A DNA stretch of 20,667 nucleotides from a virus. Under the pieces are notes generated by a model. It was not told the DNA's origin and did not search any database. It saw nothing but the letters and a program-made list of their open reading frames with translations. A program made the position numbers and the translations under genes. Shown piece after piece: positions 14,630 through 20,667 of this stretch. The first letter of the stretch is position 1; each line of letters begins with the position of its first letter. The stretch lies in the IMG/VR virus record IMGVR_UViG_3300042691_028870, positions 1 to 20,667 of that record. The stretch is one strand, 5' to 3'.

Positions 14630-15115
14630 ATGACAAAACGTTTAGAAGAAATTTTAAATATCGCACCAACAGACGAACCAAAAATTATAAGCCCTACAGA
14701 AAACGATACACCGCAGGTGCCTACTATCGATTTACAGGCAAAATTAGAAGAATTTGACAAAATTTCTTCAGCTCTTCCTAAAGTTAAAGGTTTAGGAGAT
14801 TTAGCAGATAGCGAGTTAGATTCTTTAGCAGCTAAGGCTGAACAAGCATACGATGATTTAATGGATTTAGGTATGAATGTAGAAGCTCGTTATGGAGCAA
14901 GAATGTTTGAAGTGGCAGCACAAATGATGAATGCTGCTATACAAGCAAAATCTCATAAAATTGATAAAAAACTAAAAATGGTTGATTTACAATTAAAAAA
15001 ACTAGCAATTGATAAAAAGAATACTTCAAAAGACGACGATCCGATCGAAGGTGAAGGCTATATTATTACAGATCGTAATAGCATTCTTGAAAAACTTAAG
15101 AATTTGAATAAATAA
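14630..15115 (+). CDS. 16: Terminase small subunit gp16
   Basis: This 161-aa protein is similar in length to T4 gp16 (164 aa). An N-terminal linker rich in P/T/E (1-35) precedes helices: LEEFDKISSALPKVKGL, SELDSLAAKAEQAYDDLMDLG, then EARYGARMFEVAAQMMNAAI and KSHKIDKKLKMVDLQLKKLA, the last probably a coiled coil as in T4 gp16. The C-terminal GYIITDRNSILEKLKNL resembles the short gp16 C-terminal peptide (MGSPTELMDEI). gp16 forms rings that bind concatemeric DNA and regulate gp17. It sits 19 nt after gp4 with AAAGG 7 nt before its ATG. gp17 is not adjacent as it is in T4: two genes intervene. Confidence 0.85.
   Translation: MTKRLEEILNIAPTDEPKIISPTENDTPQVPTIDLQAKLEEFDKISSALPKVKGLGDLADSELDSLAAKAEQAYDDLMDLGMNVEARYGARMFEVAAQMMNAAIQAKSHKIDKKLKMVDLQLKKLAIDKKNTSKDDDPIEGEGYIITDRNSILEKLKNLNK
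15107..15114 (+). promoter_or_regulatory. Late promoter-like box AATAAATA overlapping the gp16 stop
   Basis: AATAAATA overlaps the end of gp16 and ends 7 nt before ATG 15122, with no Shine-Dalgarno between. Placement matches the boxes at 7071, 12623, 16935 and 18533. Confidence 0.5.
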
Positions 15116-15121
15116 TTAACT

Positions 15122-15709
15122 ATGAAAAACTTTAAAGATTATCTAACAGAATCAAAAAAGAATTACGACTTTCGTGTAAAGGTCGCTGGAGAATTTACTA
15201 CCGAACAAGAATCAAAATTAAAAGATCTTTTAGGCAGATATACAGTAAGTAACTTTAGTAAAAAAGGTAAAACTCCTATTCAAGAGTTACCTTTAGATTT
15301 TCCACAGGTAAAAAATTGCGAAGTAAGTATTTTTGAAGTCACAGTGGACTATCCAACAACTGCACACGAATTAACAGAATATCTAACCTCAGGACTAGGT
15401 ATTGGTAGACAATTTCTTGTTGTCCGTCGCCCCGGGGAACCAAGTGAAGAATATCAACAGCCTGTTGATGAGCGCAAAGATGCGTTATTAACTGATCCTG
15501 ATTACAAAGAAGCACCTAATGCTAAATTTGAAGACTATTACGGTGACAAATATAACAGCGGTTTTGTTAAAGAACTAAATGATTTATTAAAACTTCAGCG
15601 CAAAGAGCGAGGTGAACAAATCCCATCGGCTGAAACTGTAAAATACAATACAGATAAAGATGCTGAAACAACAGCAGTTTTAAAACTTGCTGAAGATCCA
15701 AGGAAATAA
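15122..15709 (+). CDS. Candidate internal head protein with T4-type capsid-targeting peptide
   Basis: This 195-aa protein begins MKNFKDYLTES. The first ten residues match, position by position, the capsid-targeting sequence of T4 internal proteins IPII/IPIII (MKTYQEFIAE), and L-T-E at 8-10 fits the gp21 prohead-protease site (L/I-x-E). Cleavage after E10 would release the rest into the capsid. Residues about 18-110 form an alpha/beta domain (FRVKVAGEFTTEQESKLKDLL, then CEVSIFEVTVDYP, TAHELTEYLTSGLGIGRQFL). The remainder is charged (DERKDALLTDPDYKEAPNAK, then KLQRKERGEQ). It sits between gp16 and another suspected head protein. If packaged, it would be delivered with DNA into the host. The targeting signal is seen; the packaging is inferred, and no enzymatic motif is visible. 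Confidence 0.7.
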   Translation: MKNFKDYLTESKKNYDFRVKVAGEFTTEQESKLKDLLGRYTVSNFSKKGKTPIQELPLDFPQVKNCEVSIFEVTVDYPTTAHELTEYLTSGLGIGRQFLVVRRPGEPSEEYQQPVDERKDALLTDPDYKEAPNAKFEDYYGDKYNSGFVKELNDLLKLQRKERGEQIPSAETVKYNTDKDAETTAVLKLAEDPRK

Positions 15710-15711
15710 TT

Positions 15712-16887
15712 ATGCAAATGATCGATGTATTAAAGCGTCTTGCAGAACTAGATGCAAAAAATTCTAATGTTGTTAAAGAACAAACAATAACAGAAAATTT
15801 AGATGAATGCGGTATGATGGGCGGGATGAGCCAACCTCATAATCATAGCCCTGCAACTATTAATATGACTGCTGATAGCGGTACTGAATTAACTGGTATG
15901 TTACGTGATATTATGCAACTTGCTGGCATGAAACAAGTTGGCCCTTCTGATCTAGGTCACGATCACGAGCCAGCTGTAATTAGTGCAGAGCCAAGCATTA
16001 GTATTGCAAAAGTAGACGACGAACCTGATATTATGCGCTCAATGATGGATAAACTAAATCCAGATGATGAACAAAAAGTAGATGAATGGGATAACGAACC
16101 TACTACTGCTGAAGATGTTCCTACTATGGATCATGATGCTATGTTAAACACTGGTATGCATAATCAAGACCCAGCAGGTGCACCTGGTGCAGCAGACGGC
16201 CGACATCTAAAGAATCATCCTGTTGCAAGTCCTGAGGCAACCTATGAAAGCTTAATGGCAGAATATCGTAAATTTTTAGGGGAAGATCAAAGTGCAACAG
16301 AAGGTATGTCAGATCACGAAGATGAATTATCTATACGTAGTGCAGTGTTAGATGTATTACAAACTATATATGATGGAGCATCAGCAGGTGAAGAAATGAT
16401 CGACACTGTTGCAGATGAGTTAGGCGACTATTACGACGAAGTAGAACAAAGTGGTGATAGCGAACTAATGAAAGCATATAGATTTGTACGAGAAAAAGGT
16501 GCCGATGCAGAAGGCAATCCTGAAATGATGGCAAAAGTAGTAAAACAAGCAATGTCTGTTTTAGGAAACGATCAAGGTGTGGCGGAAGGCCAAAAATCGT
16601 GGACCGATGGAACTGTTGAGTATTCGATGACAGATCCTAATAATCCTAACGCTGAAATAGACGTTACTATAGATTACACTATTGATCATCGACACAACGA
16701 ATGTAGAGTTGATAGTGTAACAAATTCAGAGACTGGTGAAGACCTTACAAATAAAGTAGATAGACGACAATTTATAGATGTTTGTGTAAACGATTACCAA
16801 AGAAAAAGTGACGATAGATACGGCGAAGGTATGGCGGAAGCTGACACAATGGAATCTATGTTAAAACTAGCAGGACTTAAAAAATAA
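15712..16887 (+). CDS. Modular acidic protein, probable prohead core or internal head component
   Basis: This is a 391-aa, strongly acidic protein with separate modules. Residues 1-28 begin VLKRLAELDAKN. Residues 33-85 are Met/Gly/His rich (CGMMGGMSQPHNH) with a TELTGMLRDIMQLAG helix. Residues 86-175 are disordered and acidic. At 178-191 YESLMAEYRKFLGE resembles the N-terminal targeting peptide of the preceding gene. Residues 203-287 are helical (DVLQTIYDGASAGEEMIDTV, then a YDEVEQSGD turn). After GVAEG (289-293) comes a beta domain with a conserved-looking IDYTIDHRHNECRVDS. The end is MAEADTMESMLKLAGLKK. I recall GVAEG-separated modules in proteins of uncultured marine phages. Acidity, neighbours and repeated L/M-x-E sites suggest a scaffold or packaged protein processed by the head protease. 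Start has AAGGA about 7 nt upstream. Confidence 0.65.
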   Translation: MQMIDVLKRLAELDAKNSNVVKEQTITENLDECGMMGGMSQPHNHSPATINMTADSGTELTGMLRDIMQLAGMKQVGPSDLGHDHEPAVISAEPSISIAKVDDEPDIMRSMMDKLNPDDEQKVDEWDNEPTTAEDVPTMDHDAMLNTGMHNQDPAGAPGAADGRHLKNHPVASPEATYESLMAEYRKFLGEDQSATEGMSDHEDELSIRSAVLDVLQTIYDGASAGEEMIDTVADELGDYYDEVEQSGDSELMKAYRFVREKGADAEGNPEMMAKVVKQAMSVLGNDQGVAEGQKSWTDGTVEYSMTDPNNPNAEIDVTIDYTIDHRHNECRVDSVTNSETGEDLTNKVDRRQFIDVCVNDYQRKSDDRYGEGMAEADTMESMLKLAGLKK

Positions 16888-16905
16888 TCAATTTTTAAGT
16901 TAACC

Positions 16906-16933
16906 AAATAGCCACTTAGGTGGCTATTTTTTT
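16906..16933 (+). terminator. Rho-independent terminator before gp17
   Basis: AAATAGCCAC pairs with GTGGCTATTT around a TTAG loop, a perfect 10-bp stem running into seven T's. It separates the assembly operon from gp17 and ends 1 nt before the gp17 late box. Confidence 0.92.
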
Positions 16934-16934
16934 C

Positions 16935-16942
16935 AGTAAATA
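16935..16942 (+). promoter_or_regulatory. Late promoter box AGTAAATA for gp17
   Basis: AGTAAATA ends 5 nt before ATG 16948. T4 geometry puts +1 exactly on the A of ATG. No Shine-Dalgarno is present. Confidence 0.6.
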
Positions 16943-16947
16943 ATATT

Positions 16948-18534
16948 ATGGGAAGCAAAAACTTAGATGGCAAACTCGTAAAAACCGCGCACTCTACGCA
17001 ACGTTTTACAGAAAAGGATCTTGAAGATCTAGCAAAATGCATGGATCCTGAAACTGGACCACATTACTTCCTTGAAAACTTTTTCTACATACAACATCCT
17101 GTTAGAGGTAAACTAAAATACGAACCATTCGACTATCAACGTAGATTGATAGATAGCTATCACCAACATAGATTTAATGTTAACTTATTACCTCGTCAAA
17201 CAGGTAAAACTACAACTGCTGCCGGATATCTACTTTGGTATGCAATGTTTGTACCAGATAGCACTATACTAATTGCAGCACACAAATATACAGGTGCACA
17301 AGAAATTATGGTTCGTATACGTTATGCTTATGAAATGTGTCCTGACAATATCCGAGCAGGTTGCACAAGTTATAACAAACAAAGTATTGAATTTGAAAAT
17401 GGTTCCAGAATAATTGCACAAACTACAACAGAAACAACAGGCCGGGGTATGAGCTTGTCATTACTATATGCTGACGAGTTTGCATTCGTTGCACCAAATA
17501 TTGCTAGCGAGTTCTGGACTAGTATTTCACCTACACTTGCAACAGGTGGTAAGGCAATTATCACAAGCACACCTAACTCAGACGAAGATCAATTTGCAAG
17601 TATATGGAAAGAAGCAAATAAAAGATTTGATGAACATGGAAATACCACAGATGTAGGTCGAAATGGTTTCTTTCCGTTTAGAGCATATTGGAATGAACAT
17701 CCTGATAGAGACGAAGCGTGGGCGGAAGTTGAACGCAGTCGTATTGGAGAAGAACGTTTTAGACGTGAACATGATTGTGAATTTTTAGTATTTGATGAAA
17801 CATTAATTAGCAGTATTAAACTTGCTGAATTAGAAGGGTCTGAACCCATAATGAAAATGGGGCAATGTCGCTGGTATAAAAAAATTAATCCAAAATACAC
17901 TTACATTGTTGCATTAGATCCTAGTTTAGGCACAGGAGGCGACCCTGCTGCAATACAGGTTATAGAATTACCTACTTTCGAACAAGTAGCAGAGTGGCAT
18001 CACAATTTAACTACAGTTCAAGGCCAAGCAAGAATATTGCGAGATATATGTAATCATATTAGAGACGAGGGTAGTAAAAAAGGAGCAACCATAAACGTTT
18101 ATTATAGTGTAGAAAATAATACAGTCGGTGAAGCAGCATTAATTGCAATTAGTGAAATTGGTGAAGAAAGCATACACGGATTATTTTTAAGCGAACCTAT
18201 TAAAAAAGGACATATTAGGCGTTTTAGAAAAGGATTTAATACAACTCATTCGAGCAAAATTTCTATATGTGCAAAATTTAAACATTTAATTGAATCAAAT
18301 AGAATGAAATTACATTCAAAGCCTTTAATTAGTGAGCTTAAAACATATGTTGCTAAGGGAATTAGTTTTGCAGGTAAAGGGGATATGAATGACGACCTTG
18401 TAAGCAGTATATTGTTAGCATTAAGAATGATTGTAGTATTACAAGACTGGGATCCAGCGGTCTATGATAAATTAAGAGAAGAAGCCGATGACGAATGGGT
18501 AATGCCGATGCCTATATATATAAACACTTTTTGA
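16948..18534 (+). CDS. 17: Terminase large subunit gp17
   Basis: This 528-aa packaging motor and headful nuclease (T4 gp17 is 610 aa) docks on the portal, pumps DNA using ATP and cuts the concatemer. The N-terminal ATPase has an adenine-binding region around FDYQRRLIDSYHQHRF, Walker A PRQTGKTT (82-89; the GxGK is degenerate, as in T4 SRQLGKT) and Walker B LLYADE (172-177), with ITSTPN as coupling motif III. The C-terminal RNase H-like nuclease has D324 in IVALDPSLGTGGD, E389 in YYSVENN and D482/D483 in GDMNDDLVSS. The end is short and acidic (EADDEWVMPMPIYIN). There is no Shine-Dalgarno; the late box lies 5 nt before the ATG. The gene has its own promoter behind a terminator, split from gp16. 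Confidence 0.95.
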   Translation: MGSKNLDGKLVKTAHSTQRFTEKDLEDLAKCMDPETGPHYFLENFFYIQHPVRGKLKYEPFDYQRRLIDSYHQHRFNVNLLPRQTGKTTTAAGYLLWYAMFVPDSTILIAAHKYTGAQEIMVRIRYAYEMCPDNIRAGCTSYNKQSIEFENGSRIIAQTTTETTGRGMSLSLLYADEFAFVAPNIASEFWTSISPTLATGGKAIITSTPNSDEDQFASIWKEANKRFDEHGNTTDVGRNGFFPFRAYWNEHPDRDEAWAEVERSRIGEERFRREHDCEFLVFDETLISSIKLAELEGSEPIMKMGQCRWYKKINPKYTYIVALDPSLGTGGDPAAIQVIELPTFEQVAEWHHNLTTVQGQARILRDICNHIRDEGSKKGATINVYYSVENNTVGEAALIAISEIGEESIHGLFLSEPIKKGHIRRFRKGFNTTHSSKISICAKFKHLIESNRMKLHSKPLISELKTYVAKGISFAGKGDMNDDLVSSILLALRMIVVLQDWDPAVYDKLREEADDEWVMPMPIYINTF

Positions 18535-18540
18535 TAAATA
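18533..18540 (+). promoter_or_regulatory. Late promoter box GATAAATA for the 678-aa gene
   Basis: GATAAATA overlaps the gp17 stop and ends 6 nt before ATG 18547, with no Shine-Dalgarno. The GATAAATATCATT context is identical to the gp13 start region. Confidence 0.6.
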
Positions 18541-18546
18541 TCATTT

Positions 18547-20583
18547 ATGAAACCAATACAAATAATTTCGCAAGATCTTTTTGATAAAATTAGAAGCCGA
18601 TTTTCAAATTTAGAAATGGGTACAGAAGAAGGCGGGGTAACTATAGATCCTGCAGAAGCACGATTTTTTGATTTTGATTTTGTTATAGAAGAAAATAATT
18701 TAGGTAGAGTAAGTATCAGCATTAATGATCCGGGTAGTTTAAAAATTTACTACAGTCAAGGAATTACAGAAAATCAAGATAGTAAAATAAAAAAATATTG
18801 GTATAGTTTTTTACGAGAAATGAGATATTTTGCAATGCGCAGGATTCTTCGATTTGATACTAGAGATATTTCTAAAGACAATCTTGATAAAAATGATTTT
18901 CGATATCTTGCGTCTACTAAACCTAAGGACGAAAAGGCTATGAATATGAATGAATCACGTTGGACTGGTCGAAACACCAGCAAAACAAGTAGGAGAGTAC
19001 AAGGTAAAACACAGGTTATTGTAAGACATAAAAACCGAGTAAACGAAATGCTACCTGCAGATCGTAGCAAACCATCAAACATTACAGCAATTTTTATTCA
19101 GAATGCTGACGGAGAAAGATTTAAATCTCCTTTTAATTACTTGCCATTGGCTTTCGCATTAGCACAACATATTGATCATGGCGGATTACCTTATGATACT
19201 CCTGCTAAAAAAATTATTAATATGTGTGAACAAATAGCACAACTTAGTGAATTTAAAAAACATATAAAAACTTCAAAACTACATGGCGATACTTTAGGCA
19301 TTGTAGATAGGGCTGTAGGCCGTTTAAACGAATTAAAAACAACTTTAGAATCTTTAGGAAAACGTCGTCATTATGAATCATGGCTTGCTGAATTTAATGA
19401 AAGTGAAGAAAATGATCTAATTGAATTGTCTCCCGTGCAAATGGAAGAATATAAATCTAAATTTACACAAAGTGAATTTAATGAAAATTTAGCAAAATAT
19501 TTTCCATTAATACATAGTATAATGCAAGAAAAAATAGAATTAGATGAATATGTTAGTAAAGAATTAGAAAATACTGTCGACGAAAATAACAATACAAATT
19601 TTACATCAGAAATACAACATTTTGAAGAATGGGCAGAATCTGTAGAACAGAATAGATTAGATTTAAATAAAATTCAAGATAATTTAAAGGGCGAAGATTT
19701 AATAAAAACTTTAAGTGAAATTACTTTAGGTCCCGGAGGAACTGTTGCTTGGTCAGAACTGAGCAACATTTTCGATCTCGACGAAAGAGACTCAGACGAT
19801 GAAGCGCTAAAAAATCAGCTTGAAGCAAAAGCAGAAACTGCTGATCAAGAGGCAACAGGTCTAGATAGCCCTGTAATGGATGTGTTCAAAAGTTGGGTAG
19901 AAGATAAATTTCCTCAATGGAAACAAGATCTTCAAGGATTATTCCCTGCAGAGCAGCAGGCACCGGCACCACAATCGGAGCCTGCACCTCAACCAGAACC
20001 TGTAGCAGCTCCGGCACTACAACCAGAACCTGTTCCACAACAGCAACCGGTGGCTGAAGGAACTGGATCTATGATGAAAGAAATTGCAGAAACTGTAAAA
20101 CGTTTTTACAATGCATCAAATGAGGATGTAGGACCTTTCCGTAGCGAAGAAGCAGTTTGTTTAGAAGTAGAAAAAACAATAAGCGAAAAATATGGAGAAG
20201 GTGCCGGAAAACGTGCAGGGTTAGTAGCTAAACAATTTATGGAAAAATTAACCAAACAATGGGAAATGAAACATCATAAAAATAAAGAAGAATTAGCACC
20301 TGTTGGCGACGACGGATTGGCACGTTTGAAAGAATTATTAGGTAACGTCAAAGCCAAAGTTGAAGGAATGTCAAATAAAGAAGACACAGCCGATGAAGGT
20401 ATGATGGATAAAGTTAAATCTTTTGGTAAGAAAGTTTTAGATAAAGTAGCACCCGATGATGCTGCATTATTAAAACAACTTGAAAAAGATAGCGGAGGAA
20501 GAATACCTCCACAATTTGAACCGAAGCCAGAACCTAAAAATGAAATGACAGATCTAAAAAAATTGGCAGGTTTGACAAAATAA
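18547..20583 (+). CDS. Large modular protein of unknown function, probable virion or head-assembly component
   Basis: This is a 678-aa protein with no recognised enzyme motif. Residues 1-210 are an alpha/beta domain (LFDKIRSRFSNLEMG, then GGVTIDPAEARFFDFDFVI), a pattern I recall from unnamed proteins of uncultured marine phages, followed by a basic stretch (SRRVQGKTQVIVRHKNR). Residues about 215-395 are helical (ESLGKRRHYESWLAEFNESE). An acidic stretch (408-436) precedes a Pro/Gln/Glu linker (467-505) containing QPEPV repeats and ending PVAEG. Residues 507-570 are a helical module, 580-645 more helices, and the end is TDLKKLAGLTK. The linker, the VAEG junction and the C-terminal tail resemble the 391-aa protein upstream of gp17, so the two probably act in the same process. 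Position beside gp17 suggests head or packaging. Start ATG 18547 follows a late box with no ribosome site. Confidence 0.65.
   Translation: MKPIQIISQDLFDKIRSRFSNLEMGTEEGGVTIDPAEARFFDFDFVIEENNLGRVSISINDPGSLKIYYSQGITENQDSKIKKYWYSFLREMRYFAMRRILRFDTRDISKDNLDKNDFRYLASTKPKDEKAMNMNESRWTGRNTSKTSRRVQGKTQVIVRHKNRVNEMLPADRSKPSNITAIFIQNADGERFKSPFNYLPLAFALAQHIDHGGLPYDTPAKKIINMCEQIAQLSEFKKHIKTSKLHGDTLGIVDRAVGRLNELKTTLESLGKRRHYESWLAEFNESEENDLIELSPVQMEEYKSKFTQSEFNENLAKYFPLIHSIMQEKIELDEYVSKELENTVDENNNTNFTSEIQHFEEWAESVEQNRLDLNKIQDNLKGEDLIKTLSEITLGPGGTVAWSELSNIFDLDERDSDDEALKNQLEAKAETADQEATGLDSPVMDVFKSWVEDKFPQWKQDLQGLFPAEQQAPAPQSEPAPQPEPVAAPALQPEPVPQQQPVAEGTGSMMKEIAETVKRFYNASNEDVGPFRSEEAVCLEVEKTISEKYGEGAGKRAGLVAKQFMEKLTKQWEMKHHKNKEELAPVGDDGLARLKELLGNVKAKVEGMSNKEDTADEGMMDKVKSFGKKVLDKVAPDDAALLKQLEKDSGGRIPPQFEPKPEPKNEMTDLKKLAGLTK
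19990..20033 (+). repeat. Short direct repeat coding for QPEPV in the linker
   Basis: CAACCAGAACCTGT occurs at 19990-20003 and again at 20020-20033, 30 nt apart and in frame. It encodes repeated QPEPV units of a flexible Pro/Gln linker. Such repeats can expand or contract by slippage. Confidence 0.75.
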
Positions 20584-20605
20584 TTTAACCATTATTATTG
20601 TTTTT

Positions 20606-20613
20606 TATAAATA
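20606..20613 (+). promoter_or_regulatory. Consensus late promoter box TATAAATA
   Basis: This is an exact match to the T4 late consensus, 23 nt after the 678-aa gene stop, and the only perfect box in the intergenic regions here. The next gene lies beyond the window. Its last base is the first base of the terminator stem. Confidence 0.55.
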
Positions 20614-20652
20614 AAGTGTGTATAGTTAACTCTATACGCACTTTTTCTTTTT
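20613..20652 (+). terminator. Rho-independent terminator after the 678-aa gene
   Basis: AAAGTGTGTATAG (20613-20625) pairs with CTATACGCACTTT (20632-20644) with one G-U pair and a 6-nt loop. A T-rich tract interrupted by one C follows. Confidence 0.8.
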
Positions 20653-20667
20653 AGTCAGTGGGCTTTA

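Noticed and set aside
14478-14760. Minus-strand open frames opposite gp4 and gp16
   Set aside because: Antisense shadows of AT-rich genes: Phe/Leu/Ile-rich translations that mimic membrane proteins, with no start signals.
17370-17900. Open frames on both strands inside gp17
   Set aside because: They overlap Walker B and the region up to the nuclease domain of gp17, whose frame is certain.
18774-19592. Minus-strand open frames within the 678-aa gene
   Set aside because: Antisense shadows with Ser/Leu/Phe-rich low-complexity translations, with no promoter or ribosome site.

Overview
The window is a stretch of an AT-rich tailed-phage genome. It carries the neck, tail, terminase and head-assembly genes of a T4-like myovirus, of the kind found in marine bacteria (relatives infect cyanobacteria, SAR11 and similar hosts). 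The evidence is a set of recognisable T4-type proteins: neck gp13, a gp14-like neck protein, a gp15-like tail protein, dNMP kinase gp1, sheath gp18, tube gp19, gp4, small terminase gp16 and large terminase gp17. T4-late-type promoter boxes (consensus NNTAAATA) also lie before many of these genes. The host cannot be named from this sequence. I see no tRNA, rRNA, CRISPR array, insertion sequence or integrase.

Layout. Positions 1-3999 (+) hold a glycan-modification cassette: the tail end of an unidentified gene, a family-2 glycosyltransferase fused to a DUF6445-like 2OG-Fe(II) oxygenase, a glycan-biosynthesis-like protein, and a family-2 glycosyltransferase fused to a methyltransferase. Positions 3996-7041 (-) hold a convergent late operon: a gp14-like neck protein, a gp15-like tail protein and a Nudix hydrolase. 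Both structural genes of that operon lack ATG/GTG/TTG at their apparent true N-termini. Positions 7062-7078 are two back-to-back late promoter boxes serving the minus-strand operon and gp13 (+). gp1 and a degenerate HNH-like zinc protein (-) follow, then gp18 and gp19 (+) and a strong terminator.

From 12637 to 16887 (+) comes an assembly operon: a tail-tube-like protein, a 127-aa unknown, gp4, gp16, a candidate internal head protein with a T4-type capsid-targeting peptide, and a modular acidic protein that is probably head-associated. It ends in a second strong terminator. gp17 and a 678-aa modular unknown follow, with a third terminator at the right edge.

How the genes work together. gp16 and gp17 package DNA. 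gp4, gp13 and gp14-like complete and close the head. gp15-like, gp18, gp19 and the tube-like protein build the contractile tail. The CTS-bearing protein and probably the modular proteins go into or act in the prohead. gp1 supplies dNTP precursors. The glycan cassette probably modifies a phage or host surface.

The most notable signals are regulatory. Five genes have a late box ending 5-7 nt before the ATG and no Shine-Dalgarno, which predicts leaderless or near-leaderless late mRNAs. Two adjacent structural genes appear to use ATT and ATA start codons, and one of them has a hairpin that would bring its Shine-Dalgarno to 7 nt from the start. Other points are a T4 internal-protein-type targeting peptide with a second copy-like site inside the next protein, a shared C-terminal LKKLAG-type tail on three proteins, and a sheath enlarged by five copies of a W-centred motif.
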